Assembly: GCA_038030265.1 (NCBI GenBank) | Contig: CM075939.1 | Coordinates: forward strand, 17,589,253 to 17,653,252 | Direction: 5' to 3' | Source: Corythucha ciliata | Taxonomy: Eukaryota; Arthropoda; Insecta; Hemiptera; Tingidae | Length of the DNA stretch: 64,000 bases | Shown: in pieces, positions 47,280 through 58,981 of the stretch | Numbering within the stretch: position 1 is the first letter of the stretch | Layout: every line of letters starts with the position of its first letter | The notes under the pieces: model-generated | Seen by the model: only the letters and a program-made list of their open reading frames with translations | Databases searched by the model: none | Told to the model about the DNA's origin: nothing | Program-made: the position numbers and the translations under genes

Positions 47280-48345
47280 TCTTCATCTGATCAGCATGGT
47301 AGCGTTTTACTTCACCACTGACGTCCACCAAGTAGGAGAGAGGCCCGGTTCTCTTGATGACTCGACCTTCTAAAAATCCACATCCCGAGTTGTTCTTGAC
47401 CCACAATTCATGTTCCCCGCAAAATTCACGAACCCGAAGCATTTCAATTCTAGACTGTTGACTAGGTTTTATTAAATCTGCCAGAGTCCGTAACGGCTAT
47501 CCGAACATCAGCTGTGCTGGAGATTTACCACTCGTTGTGTGCACGGAATTTCGATACGACATTAAAAATCGCTGGACTTTCAATGCAAGCGGAACTTTGT
47601 CATTTTTAGCTGCTCGAAGACGACACTTGAATGTTTTAACGGTTCTTTCTACTAAGCCATTAGTTCTAGGGTGATACGGCGTTGAACGAATGTGCGAGGT
47701 GTTATTAGCTTTACAAAAACTTCCAATCGTGAGCCGTGAACTGGGGAACGTTGTGCATGACAATTATTCGAGGTACACCTAAGCGACAAAAGATCTCCCG
47801 AGTGCTAAGACCGTACATGCGACTGTCGTTTTGTTCATTGGAATCACCCCTAGCCACTTCGTTGATGCATCCACTACAATCATCCCCATCTTTGACTTGA
47901 ATGGTTCAGCGAAATCAATATGAATTCTGGACCAGGGTTCATTCGGGATATTCCAATAATGAACAGGTGATTCCGGATCTAGTGGCCGCGAGCTCTGACA
48001 CGGTTTGCATTTCGCCGCATATTTCTCGATATCTCTGTTCATATGCAGCCACCATGCATGCATTTTCGTTATTGATTTCATAGCAGTAGATCCAGGATGA
48101 CCTTCATGTCCAAAAAATTCGCTCTGGTTCCCCGAGGTACCACGATGAACCCTCGCCACATTAAGATGACTTCCTCCATCGAAATCTCATCTCTTTTCTC
48201 GTAGCATGTGTATAACTCCTCAGGCAGTTCTTTCCTAGTGGGCCAACCGGAAACAGGCAGCACTCTGCTCGAAGGTGAAGTACTTGCATCGCATCCGGTA
48301 TCATATATTTATCGAACGACGACTCAGCCACTGGCAAGCGAGATA
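47280..48345 (-). pseudogene. Gypsy integrase
   Basis: The zinc-binding part is FFGHEGHPGSTAMKSITKMH...CKPCQ. The core starts at PWSRIHIDFAEPF with its first catalytic Asp. The second catalytic Asp, expected in the SDNGPQFT motif, is His here (VMHNVPQFTAHDW, near 47745). Glu is kept in NGLVERTVKTFK. The C-terminal end reads GPLSYLVDVSGEVKRYHADQ near 47280-47340. The Asp-to-His change would abolish catalysis. Frameshifts occur near 47770 and 47490. Confidence 0.85.
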
Positions 48346-48349
48346 AAGC

Positions 48350-48920
48350 GTCAGCTGGTCTATTAGCTTTCCCCGAGACGTACTCTATTTTATAATGGAA
48401 CGAACTCAAACGAATTGCCCAGCACACAAGACTGTTTTCGGCAAAGGCACATTTTCGCCAAATATGTGTAACAAAGGTTTGTGGTCAGTGCGTAGAATAA
48501 ACTTTCTACCGAAAATGAAATGGTTAAACTAAGTCATAGCAAAGACTAGAGCTGGAGCCTCCCTGTCGATAGCGGAATAGTTATTTTCGGCTTTAGTGAG
48601 GAGACGAGACGCGAAAGCGATCGGTTTCAAAGAATCATCTGGAAAGCTATGAGACAGGACCGCTCCTAATCCAACTTCACTAGCGTCCGCTGACACCACA
48701 AGAGGCAAATAATCACTGTATTGTACCAAAGTTTCAGGCGACGCGAGAAGTTTTTTAATTTTCACAAATGCGTCTTCCTCTATTGAAGACCACTTCCAAC
48801 GACGTTTCTTTTTCGACAAATCATGTAAGGGTGCACAATGCGTTTGAAGATCTTTAACAAAACGCGAATAATAAATTACTGACCCAAGAAAAGATCACAA
48901 TTCTTTCAAATCTGTTGGAA
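48350..48920 (-). pseudogene. Gypsy RNase H
   Basis: After PTDLKEL, a stop, and SFLGSVIYYSRFVKDL comes WSSIEEDAFVKIKKLLASPE and the RNase H start LPLVVSADASEVGLGAVLSH. NYSAIDREAPALVFAMT precedes a stop near 48529, after which FNHFIFGRKFILRTDHKPL continues in frame. The tail FHYKIEYVSGKANRPADALSRLP is conserved. The catalytic acids seem present, but the frame is broken. Confidence 0.85.
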
Positions 48921-48941
48921 CTTTCATTCGAGCTATGGCTG

Positions 48942-49718
48942 TCAAATGTTCATTAGTGGGATGAATGCCCTCTGAGTCAATAATATGGCCCAAATACTTG
49001 ACGGACTCTTCCACCAACGACACTTGTTAGCCTGCGCGCGAATTCCAGCGCTTTCTAACCGCGACAGTACGTTATGTAAGTTCATAAATGTTCCTCTTTT
49101 GTTTTCCCGGTAATTATCATATCGTCTAAATAACATGCTACGCCCGGTAACCCAGATAAAATCTCGTCCATTAGCGCTTGAAAAAAATGTGGCGCAAAAT
49201 TCACCCCAAACGGCATGCGACGGTAACGAAAAATACCTTTGTGTGTGATGATCTTTAGATATTTCCGGGATTCCTCCTCAATTTCCAATTGCAAATAAGC
49301 GTCTTTTAGATCTGTAACCGAAAATCTGCATCCACCTCCTAACTTAGCCACCACATCATCGAACGTTGGTATGGGATAATGTGTCGTAACGACGTGTTGA
49401 TATATGGATACTCGAAAGTCACCACATAAACGAACTTTCCCACCAGGCTTGACTACAACGACTGCAGGCGTGGCCCATTCCACCGGTTCGTTCAAAATAT
49501 CAACTCCCTTGAGCTAGCAACCGATCGATTTCTGCCTCTACCTTCGGTTTCAAAGCTAAGGGAATACTCCTGACTGGAAAAGACTTAGGTTCGGCAACAG
49601 ATTTCATATTAATTTTCACACGATGATCTCGCACTGTTCCAAGCTCATTTGAAAATACGGACTCGAACCGCTTAAGAATTGTTTTTAATTCATTTTGAAT
49701 ACTGACTGGACAGTTCAT
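48942..49718 (-). pseudogene. Gypsy reverse transcriptase
   Basis: An N-terminal frame (49500-49718) has FESVFSNELGTVRDHRVKI and a stop at LLAQGS. The next frame (49082-49495) has EWATPAVVVVKPGGKVRLCG, YPIPTFDDVVAKLGGG, FSVTDLKDAYLQLE (first catalytic Asp), FRYRRMPFGVNFAPHFFQ and the second active-site box CYLDDMIITG. So the catalytic Asp residues are intact. The thumb region with NLHNVLSRLESAGIRAQANK lies in a third frame (48942-49136). Confidence 0.88.
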
Positions 49719-50399
49719 TTTTTAAGATTTGATCTTAAACTTGAACTTGGAACTTGTGATACCGGTACATTATTTTTCAACAACACCCACGTGCACCAAG
49801 CACCGAAACCAAATAACGGAGCGTCATTCGACTGTATCACCCACATTGGTAGTTCTAGACTTCTACCAAATGCCTTTACTGTGACCGATGTTTTCCCAAG
49901 GGTCTCAATGGGAACGTCCGTATAAGCAACTAATTGTCCAGCTGGCACGAGTTTTGGTTCCCCGATTTTCTTCTAGATGCTTCTACTTATTAATGGATGG
50001 ACGGCTCCGGGATCGTAAATCATTTCCAATCTCACACGGTTTACAACTACGTCCATGCAGCACTGCTTTACTACCACTACACGTTACCGTACGAAGCTCC
50101 CCAACAGGTTTGTCTGAATCAGAACCCTGATAACTGCTTTCAGACAGAGAGCTGCCATGTTGTCGAGCGAGCACTTCACTGTGTCGAATTGTCCTATTTT
50201 CACGTGGTAATTTCTCGTCTTTTAACGCTGAACGAGAACGACAGACTCTAGCAAAATGATTGTTCCCTTTGCAACTGTCACACCTTACCCCTTCAGCAGG
50301 ACATTTCTGCTCATATTTGTGCTCATTATTGCCACATGAAGTGCACAAGCGCCGAGAATATCGTTTTGGTTGTCCATGAAAACGAGGACTTCGGGACAC
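49715..50399 (-). pseudogene. Gypsy zinc knuckle and protease
   Basis: One frame shows CTSCGNNEHKYEQKCPA and CDSCKGNNHFARVC, the second a CX2CX4HX4C zinc knuckle that binds RNA. The protease follows in another frame near 50020-49970 as YDPGAVHPLI: the position of the usual DTGA or DSGA active site has Pro in place of Thr or Ser. An in-frame stop follows, then VPAGQLVAYTDVPIETLGK and LPMWVIQSNDAPLFG, usual for this family. The Pro change would be expected to disable the protease. Confidence 0.75.
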
Positions 50400-51110
50400 G
50401 ACTCTATTAGCACCAAAGGTGGGCTCGAATGAAACCGAGACAGTTCTAACAGTCGTTTCTGCTGAGTGTAAGACTGTTCTATCAATAAGGCCGATTTTTC
50501 TACCTCACAAAAACTCGAATCGACAGTAGGATGTAATCTGATTAACTCTTCCTGCCAGGTAGACTCATTTATGCCTAAAATGAGTTGATCTTTTAATCTC
50601 TCTTCCAAAGTCCGTTTGAATTCGCAGCTACCGGACAAGGAACGCAGTGACAAAATAAATTGAGACACACTTTCGCCTTCCGACTGATATCTAAGGGCAA
50701 AAGCTCTTCTTTCCGCATACACGTTGGTATTTCGCCCATAAACAACACTCAGTGTTTTCTTAAGCTCAGCATGCGCGGATGAACTGTAAGTGTCTACGAG
50801 TACCTTGAATGGAATCGGTCCGATGCTCGAAAGAAGTAAAATAGCACGTACCTTTTCGTCTTCCATTGACTGCCTTGCCAACTCGATTTCAAATCTCATA
50901 ATGTAGTATTGCCATTCTTCCACATCTTGGTCGAACCGATCGAAACGAAGTTTAACAGCCCCCCCCCCCCATCGCTCGTCAGACTATTAGGAATTTCGGC
51001 CGGCGAATTACCCATCACTGACTGTTCGTTTTCGTTTACATCTCCAAACGAACTAGACAACTGTTTTTTTTCTAGTTTTTGGAACCATCCTCGTCGTCAA
51101 CTGAGATGGC
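50285..51110 (-). pseudogene. Gypsy gag
   Basis: The main frame (50285-50923) has EEWQYYIMRFEIELA, VRAILLLSSIG, FKVLVDTYSS, ERRAFALRYQSEGESVSQF and LKDQLILGIN, a typical gypsy capsid-like gag. Upstream, the frame continues through FDRFDQD and a glycine run coded by the C-run at 50961-50970, and probably to GDVNENEQSVMGNSPAEIP near 51050. A frameshift lies in the A-rich stretch near 51070. The start codon is not clear. The protein would form the virus-like particle core. Confidence 0.8.
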
Positions 51111-51316
51111 CTCTGTAGTCAGACAACTAGCTCATTGAAAGACAACAACAAGAATGATTTATTTTTCATATGGAATGTTTTCCTTAAAAACGGATTGTGA
51201 TGTTTATGTTTCAATTCATCACAGATCCATCACATGATTCAAACAGGGTGGCAATTTAACGGTCTTTGAAAATTTATTAAAAATTTTGTGAAGTTCTCTA
51301 ACCAATACGAGTACCA

Positions 51317-51616
51317 CCCCACGTTGGATGTTGTCCCCGCAATTGTAAAATGTTTGAAAATCATGCAATTTTTTCACCCGTCCGCTCTGAATTTAAATTT
51401 ATTTTAATGGAGAGGACGCTGCACTAAACTTGTGTAGTGTGTTGAATGGAAATCGCGTGTTGAATGCCCTTCTTTTTCTATTCTACGCTGCTTCCATCGC
51501 CATTTGCGTTTTAGATTTTCAGCGGGGCTTAGCCTTTTGAAAATATTAAAGTATATAAAAGAAAATATAATATGGACAGTCGAAATGATTTTTTCCGCCA
51601 CTTAGTGGTTGTCAGT
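51317..51616 (-). repeat. Presumed gypsy 5' LTR and primer-binding site
   Basis: On the minus strand, ATCCAACGTGGGGTGG at about 51317-51333 resembles the CCAACGTGGGG core often seen at or just after the primer-binding site of insect gypsy elements. Upstream of it, the stretch starting TGACAACCACTAAGTGGCGG (51616 downwards) could be the LTR start, giving a length of about 280 bp. There is no second copy to prove it. Confidence 0.4.
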
Positions 51617-54399
51617 TGCTTCTCGGAGGGGTTTCTTCATTTAACCCCAACACAGTAATCCCTCCTCCTTGACCCTTTCCTAGATTTACTCATTTGTCTC
51701 ATATCTCTATCTCACTCATTCTCTCTCCCTCTCACACACGCACCCACAATCGCTTTTCCTTTCTGCACAGCAAGTAATTGAGGGGGAGAAGGAGATACGA
51801 CAATTGAGCACCTTCCTTCGCATTTCTCTCTTTCGTTTTTATTATTTCTTTTTTTATTATTTCTTGAAGTATAAGATGTGGCCTCGCACGTCTGACACTT
51901 GTGGATATTATCTACTCACAGGGGAAAAAAGTGAAAATTATTTTCAAAGGCCCTGTTTCATTTAATCAGCTTCATTCAGTCTTCAGTCATACGAGGAGTT
52001 GTCTATTCGGTTTGCACAGTTAGTTAATTCTAGTTCTAATTGTTTTTTATAGTTATTAGTACACAAATGGCTACGTGTGACACAAAACTATGGAAAATCA
52101 CGAAATGTCTGGAAAATAAATTTAAAATTGGCAACAGAAAGATTTTCTGCAAGTTGAGCAGGACGAACTTGTTATGCCGGCACTTTGATAGAAAAGGAAT
52201 AAAATAAACCTGTTCCTATGCGTTTAACCAAAATGATCGATCAATCCAGATTGCGCTCCAAAATCAGGAAGTGGAAGACGTGAAAAAAAAGAGCAAGACT
52301 AAAGAAACAGGAGGGAGAAGGAAGTGAGGAATGCGGAATGACGACCGCCAAGCTGTTCCGGATGGCCGGTGGTCCTTGGCCCATTTCCTCGCCCACCGTC
52401 CCAAGGTTTTCTTCTTCTGCTTCTTCATTTTTTTTTTTTTTTTTTTTCTTCTTTTTTTTCTCTCTTTTAAGTCCTCCTTCTATACTTCAACAGTTCGCGT
52501 CAAGCGTATGACTTTTCAAAGAACGCGTTGTTTCGCCCCGCAGGGCTTTATTTCCGGGAGTTGGTATAACGACCGTGAGACATTTGCTTGAAACGACAAT
52601 GGGGGAGACGGATTTGATCGGGGGCATTTTATTTATTCCCCCCCCCCCTCAATGCCGCCTTAACACGGCATGACCGATCAAATCTGATCGGTTTGCTATG
52701 TAGATCAATTCATACTATTATTGCTTGTTATATCTTACGCTCTTGAATGCTCAATCCCACCGATTCAATCACAATTTCACGTGAAATTTAAACCATTCAA
52801 TCGTTCACGATAGAAGTTGCAGTGTTTTTAAAATGGGCAATAATGTCAAGGAGTGGGAAAAATAGAATTGATTCAAAATTAGAACTGTACTTTGTTTATG
52901 TTTAAACTATTTTTTTCAGGTGCTTTGGACAACTCCATCATTATTTATTCAAAATAACAAGGTAAGCTGGTCCTTTAATAATGTACATAAGTATAGTAAG
53001 ATTGCATACAGAAATTGCTCGCGTCTCCCGATTCCGTCCTCGATAATTTTCCACCACGGAACCACGAGAATCCCGTGCAACCCAGAGAAAGGATATAAAA
53101 CCGGTCCTCGATTAATTAACCTCCAATTTGTCACCTTTCTCTTGAGGAATCATTATGCATTCATAGTATACTTTTTTCTCCTTCAAATTAGGCTTGAATA
53201 AATCATATTGTTAACGAGAATCATCTTTTGATAGAGAATAATATTATACATTCTCAGAATCCCCTCGTGGATGTTAGAATTGTATTAGGAGGGGGAATGA
53301 GTCATGTTGAGTCCACTAAATATGGATAAAGAGTTAGTTCGGTTCTTCTTTATTTATTATTACATTTTTTTGCCTTTTTAAACTTTTTTTTCTATGTAAA
53401 ATAAAAGTCATCTTCCCTTGAACATTTTCCTAGTGGCATGTTAAGACGGGGTCAAGAGAATTTACGATATAAATATGTATATAGTATATCCGTAGAACAT
53501 ACACACATTTCACGCTTTTTCATTTTATTCAAAAGTTTATTGTTATGACAAAAAAAAAGAGGACAGGAGAATCGACTACTCGGTACTCAGTGCGTTCAAG
53601 GATTCACCGAGGAATAATAGCTTGGTTGGGGGGGGGGGGCCGAGTGATTATTCGTATAATGCGACGTAACGCGGTCCTGACCTAAGTGTTTGTCCGAAGC
53701 GCAGATCGGCTTAATAAGTACATAGATCTTTGCATTTTCTCGTTTTCTATCGGCGTGAAGTAGGATGTTTTGAATGACCCATTTGCCAAGCGCATTTGAG
53801 CTGAAAAGACAGTAATATGATAATTTTTTTCATGAAGTGTTGTCAGCGATGAGATCTTAACTCGTCGGTTCAGCTATTTTCGAGCTCAGTATGCATCAGA
53901 TCAGAACTATATTTTTCTTCAAGGTCGTCATATTTTAAGCTATCAACAACTATAAGAACATAATTCAGTTAAATCAGTTGCCTCACTGCCTTAGGTATAC
54001 TCCACGTATACCTATCAGTGGACTTATGGCGGAAACCGGCTGCATTGATCAATTAAGCATTGTCCAAGGGGATCATAACAACGCACGGCTGTTGGAAAAA
54101 TAACCCTATGGTTTGACAAGGCTAACCCCGTCCCAATTTTGTAATTTTGTTGAAAATTGCAAAATTAAAAGTTAGGAGGAACCGCGTATAATATATCTTA
54201 AAAGGATTTGTTTGGCACGGGGTTCACACTATGATGCCATACAGTTGCTAACCACTTTGGCTCGAATTTAAGCGCACACGGCGGCCAAAAAATTGGCAAG
54301 CCTGAAATCCAAGGAAAAGCCTCGGCGCACGCGAACCACAATGGACCACTCAAGAGTTTATAAACTCAACTAGGCTGAAACAAACTATATTGCGGAATG
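51617..54399. other. No recognisable gene
   Basis: Pyrimidine-rich sequence at 51650-51760, T-runs near 52432-52460, a C-run at 52641-52648 and a G-run near 53627-53638. The open frames (for example 52920-53201) show no recognisable domain. Confidence 0.5.
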
Positions 54400-54473
54400 C
54401 TCATTTTTGAGCACTTCAAGGGGGTACTGACAGTCATTCGTTGCGTTTTTGGCTTGAATCGGCTGTATTTATT
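54400..54473 (+). repeat. Dispersed 74-bp repeat, copy 2
   Basis: Matches 28389-28462, sharing CTCATTTTTG, GCACTTCAAGGGG-like and CGGCTGTATTTAT blocks in the same order and spacing. Confidence 0.65.
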
Positions 54474-55870
54474 TATATACTAATTACCATTTTTTCGTGA
54501 ATAAGTACTATGTACCGAGCTCTAGTGATGTGGAGTTGACAAAAAAATATGGCGGTTTGGTACCATAGTACCAATCCTTAGTGTCCAACATTACCACTGG
54601 CACAAGACGCATGTCTGGTTGGTTGTACACTCGCAAGCAAAAATTCCATCATCCTTTCGATGAGTCAACAATAAAATTATCGATGACACAAGTCCATTTA
54701 AGATCTGACAAAGTGAAGTCGTTATATTGTAGCGTAAAGAAACTAACGTAAAAAAAGAAAGAAAAGAACAAATACTGTAACATGCAATTAAACTGTCTGA
54801 ATTTAATTAAAAACAAAAATAAAAACATTAAAAGAACGATAATCGGAAGTCTTAGCGGCATTGAAACAATTTTCAGAGCGTGACTTGGCAAAAAGCCGTT
54901 CCTGCACTTCATATTTCTTTACCTCAAGTTCAATGCCGATACCACGATCTTTTAACGGAGAGTAATTTAATATTCCCTCGAAGAAAACATGATAAACATA
55001 ACTGATGGCTTCAAGTACAATGTACCCAACTTTGAAATTAGGGCTGGGACGGGTACCCTTGTGAAGCGTACTTGTAACTCCGAGGAGAAATCGTTTCGAA
55101 ATCATCCATACGTCCAGTGGTATCTTTTAACATAAAAATTCTCCTAATTTCTCGAATTACTTTTTGTTGTACTATAACGAAGGCCTTCACTTGAAACGTC
55201 TCGCGGGTGCAAGTTCGATTTTTTTTTTTTTTTTTTTTTCGTTGTGCCCGTCACGTTATTGTCAGTTACAGCGAGTTGACAGCTTCTCCAATATGCATGT
55301 TGATAAAACAAGGACAGAGAAACCTTCTTTTTTCTCTCGCTCGCACTAACTCATTCTCTCTCTCTCGCCGGAGTCTGAGTTTGAAATTGTTTGTAGAAGG
55401 ACAATGACTACGATGAGAGCGATTGCCGTGAATTGGACGTTGCTCTTGCCCCTTCCAGTTTCTTCATGTGTCGATTGATGACATGTTTCTTTTTCTCTTT
55501 TTTTTTCATTCAAGCATTTTGATGATGACCAGGGTCGTGATGATAGTATGGCACAAAGACTGTCTCCTTTTAGTCTGCGCACTTCTCAAATCATGGTCGC
55601 GGGCACCTTCCTTCTTTCACTCCAAAGGAGTTGAAGCTCAAGACGTTTGAAGAAGAAGTTCATACTCTTTTTATTAACGTGAACCTTGGTATTTTCTTTT
55701 AATTCATTTGGATATCACGGAATGGTATTGTATTGAACTGATGTTCACACTATCTGCGATTAACCAAAAACTCTATCGAGAAATGAATTTTTGTAAAAGG
55801 CTTTCTTAGAAGAACAGCTGACTAATTCATATCTTATGTTACCGGCAGAGTGGGAAATCACTAAATCAGA
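54474..55870. other. No recognisable gene
   Basis: A T-run of about 20 lies near 55218-55239. The opposed short frames near 55164-55650 are low complexity. Part of the stretch near 55700-55870 may be the 3' untranslated end of the LINE on the minus strand. Confidence 0.45.
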
Positions 55871-55875
55871 CATTT

Positions 55876-56753
55876 TTAGAAACGCCTAGGCCTAGGCATT
55901 GTGTGCCTAACCCTGCTAGGCCCTTTATTTCTCACATTGCCTGGGCTGTTCTGGCATTGTGGATAATGCCTATAACACAACTCAGGCGTTAGTGGGAAAT
56001 TTAACATTAGGGTGCTTGAAGTTTTCATTGTCTTCTTTAGAAGTGAGTTTTCAGTTATCAAGATCGTACATTTTACGTCAAAGCCTACCCGAGGAAACAG
56101 GTCTTTGTAAAATTTTCCGACATGAGTTTTATTTGAATATTCTTTTTGCCACCGTTCTCGTAGTCTACTAGCGGCTTTTGGCAACAAGTCGGTACAAGGA
56201 ACAAAAGCGCTTACTACGCCATTACCAAGGGCTCCTATCCGTGCTTGTTCGTCCGCTTTTGTGTTTCCGGCTATCCCAGAGTGCCTTTTTATCCACCCAA
56301 AACGAATTATCTGACCCTCCTCTTTCATATCTTTCACCATGAGAATGATGTCTAGTAGCAAAGGATTTAGCGTCGATGAATAGTGGTAATTTTGTAAAGC
56401 TTTAACAGCGCTAAGGGAGTCGGTCAGAATCGCAGCTTTCTCTACAGCAAGATCTCTTATAAAATTCAAGGCTTCTATGAGAGCCTGAAGTTCGCAAGTG
56501 AAAATTGAACATAAATTGTCCATTTAATCGCTTTTTTTATATTGAAGAAGGGAGAGTAAACGCCACAGCCTGAATTCCCACCTATCACAGATCCGTCGGT
56601 GTAAAAGAGTATGAACTCCGATAGCTTTTTATCCAGTTTTTCCTGGATCCACTGATTTATCAACACCTCCGGACCTTCAGAGGGAATTTCCGTTAACATG
56701 GTGTGCAAATACGTGTCGAGTACGAATCTATTTTGGTAAAAGTCCATTTTCAT
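55876..56753 (-). pseudogene. I-type LINE RNase H domain
   Basis: The four expected acidic residues can be placed: Asp in LFYTDGSVIGG, Glu in TCELQALIEAL, Asp in ILTDSLSAVKALQ and the final His and Asp in IKRHSGIAGNTKADEQA. A frameshift lies near 56520 in an A-rich run. After the domain, SRLRERWQKEYSNKTHVGKF and the tail are standard for this group. RNase H removes the RNA template strand during retrotransposition. The stop is near 55876. Confidence 0.85.
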
Positions 56754-56935
56754 GCTTCGACGGATTTTTTGACTTAGGCTTGCATAAAATATAAAACTTT
56801 GACAGAGGAGAGGGGAATTTTTTTTCTGTCTATATGAACTGGTAAGGTCTTCAATTGATAGTCTGTATATTCCGTTGTAAATTTCTAGGGTGGTATGCCA
56901 TGGATTTGATAAGGAATCTATCCGCCAACATACCC

Positions 56936-57990
56936 CTACGAAGGTTCAATGGGTGGACATCCGGACTCAGCCTGCAAGCTATCTATCGGCGTTGATTTTA
57001 ATAAGCCTAGACAAAGACGGATACTTTTATTTTGAAGGATATCCAAGTGTTTTGGTCTCGATTTCGGTGCAGTTCCGTAAAATATGCTGGCGTAGTCCAT
57101 CATCGCTCTCATACACGATTTGTAGAACAATAGGGCTATATTGGGATCCGCTCCCCAGTTCAGATTAGTGACCATACGGAGGACGTTGATGTATTTTTCG
57201 ACCCGTCCGGACAAGAAACTTGATGTGGGAATCCCATCGAAGACCCCTATCAAGGTGCATTCCGAGAAAGACGACTTTTTGTGATACGGGGAACGTCACT
57301 CCGCCGAGTGGTATATCCGAACCTAAAGCAGCATTTCTGCGCTTTGTGAAGAGGCAACATTGAGATTTTTCAGGTGAAATGGTGAGTCCTACCTGTGTGT
57401 CCATTGGAATAATGCTTCCATAGTAGCGTTTAGCTTATTTACGCAATCCTGAAGTTCGTCGCAAGTGACGTAAATGCAAATATCATCGGCGTACTGTACG
57501 ATTCGTAGACCAGGGACAAGGACGGACTCGATGTCTGCTACATGTATTGAATATAGGGGTGGGCTTAGAATATTTCCCTGGGGCAAGCCTTGGTTGGTGA
57601 GTCTAGGGCCAATGTATTTACCATCTACACGCAGCACTACTTGCCTATCTGATAGTAATTGGATAATGTTGCGGGTAAAGAGAGTGGGCAAACCTAAAGA
57701 TTTCATTTTATTACTCAGAATTGATAGGTCAACATTATCAAATGCTGCTTTTACATCCAAGAAGAGAGCCAGAGTAGATTTCTTCGCTGTAAACCCTATC
57801 TCGATATCATGAATAAGCTGAGATAGACTATGCTGTGATGGAACTCAATCCACCAGTCGAGTCTGTTTTTGATCATTCGTTCAAAACTTTTAAATATGCA
57901 CGAAGACAGCGATATAGGTCTGTAGGATTCAGCTTCATTAGGTTGTTTCGTAGGTTTTAAGACGGGAATTATTATTATTTCCTTCCTTCG
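56936..57990 (-). pseudogene. I-type LINE reverse transcriptase
   Basis: From about 57975 the translation reads IIIIPVLKPTKQPNEAESY, then RPISLSSCIFKSFERMIKNR (standard first RT blocks). Then follow FLDVKAAFDNVDLSILSNKM with the first catalytic Asp, NQGLPQGNILSPPLYSIHV, and IVQYADDICIYV with the second active-site pair. The thumb region continues in two more frames: LTISPEKSQCCLFTKRR with VVFLGMHLDRGLRWDSHI, then NLNWGADPNIALLFYKSCMR and IQNKSIRLCLG-like sequence. Active-site residues are intact, but frameshifts near 57400 and 57210 and others break the gene. Confidence 0.85.
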
Positions 57991-58835
57991 TTCTAATTAT
58001 TGAATCAACTGTTATAATTCCAAATAAGCGAATACTCAGCCTGAGTGACGACTATAAATACGGGACTAAACTTTCTATAGGTACCGCAGATCTTCGGCCA
58101 TTACTGTTCTTCATCTACGTCACGAGCAGTCCCATGTGCCTTTGCGCTGGACCCAGTACGTTATTAATTGTTATTGGGCTGTAATTTTGAGCATTCATAA
58201 CCGTTAATTTCAAAATTAACTTTTTTGGCTACTCTAGGGTGAACACCAGCAAGGACTGCTGGTGACGTCAGTCTCCACCCCTCCCGACTGATCAGCAGGG
58301 GGAAATCTGCGGCACCTATAGTAAAGTTTATACTATAGGTATACTCCCCCTCTACCGTGCAGAACCTATACGCATGCAAAGATGACTGCCAAAAAAGACA
58401 GAAAGCACAACAAATAACGTGCCGGAAATTTTTTATTTTTTTTTTCATACATGACTCCAAAGCTCGACTGCTGAAAAGGAGCGAGAAAGTAGGTGTTTTC
58501 CCGGCTAGCCCGGCAAAGTACCGATTTTGTGTTCTTCACTTGTTTTTATTAAATCATCTGGAGGTTCTCCCTTTTTCTTCTTCTTCTCCTTCTTCTTTTT
58601 TTACTGAAGCCCCCGAACAGAACGCCCCAAATGAGAATACACTGCGATAGAACAACATACAATGTATTATTTTAAAAATTAAAAGGCTCGCCCGTCCAAC
58701 CTCTCTCGGCCCGGCAAACACCCACTTTCTCGGCTAGGTACACAATATACTATTGAAACAAAATATGATCACTGTGAAGCGTGTATATACGTAACCATAG
58801 TGCCCGTAGTAAAAGTTTGTTTGTTTAATTTTTCA
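57991..58835. other. No recognisable gene; two hairpins
   Basis: CACCAGCA...TGCTGGTG near 58242-58262 and CCTATAGTA...TACTATAGG at 58315-58339 are short perfect hairpins. The frame 58164-58460 (-) carries no motif I recognise. Confidence 0.45.
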
Positions 58836-58981
58836 AAGCCCCTTTTACACAAGTAAGTTTTTTGATAAAAAATAACATGTTCTACTGATTTGAAACAGTT
58901 AATTGTTGTCAGGAGTCAGCTGACATTTTTTAAAGAAATGGCAACTTTGATCAAAAAAACATACTCGTGTAAAAGGGGCTT
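58836..58981. mobile_element. MITE-like inverted-repeat element
   Basis: The left end AAGCCCCTTTTACAC and the right end, the same 15 bases in reverse complement, match exactly. Weaker pairing follows (AAGTAAGTTTTTTGAT against ATGTTTTTTTGATCA). The spacer is about 75 bp. No clear target duplication is seen. Confidence 0.65.

Larger units (their letters stand above)
47265..51616 (-). mobile_element. Ty3/gypsy retrotransposon, nearly full length but decayed
   Basis: The domains run on the minus strand as gag, zinc knuckle, protease, reverse transcriptase, RNase H, integrase, the Ty3/gypsy order. No chromodomain and no envelope frame are seen. The layout resembles the large group of animal gypsy elements sometimes annotated as K02A2.6-like. 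Stops and frameshifts lie between almost all domains, and two enzyme active sites are altered (protease, integrase). A presumed primer-binding site and 5' LTR lie upstream. The 3' LTR was not found. Confidence 0.88.
55876..57990 (-). mobile_element. I-type LINE, 5'-truncated
   Basis: A reverse transcriptase followed by an RNase H domain, without LTRs, marks a non-LTR element of the I group or a near relative. The 5' end is lost: the sequence starts inside the reverse transcriptase near 57990, and no endonuclease is present. Such truncation is the normal outcome of target-primed reverse transcription. I do not see a clear poly-A tail or target duplication. Frameshifts and stops separate four main segments. 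Confidence 0.82.

Noticed and set aside
57474..57812. 112-codon open frame on the plus strand
   Set aside because: It is the antisense shadow of the LINE reverse transcriptase with its YADD box.
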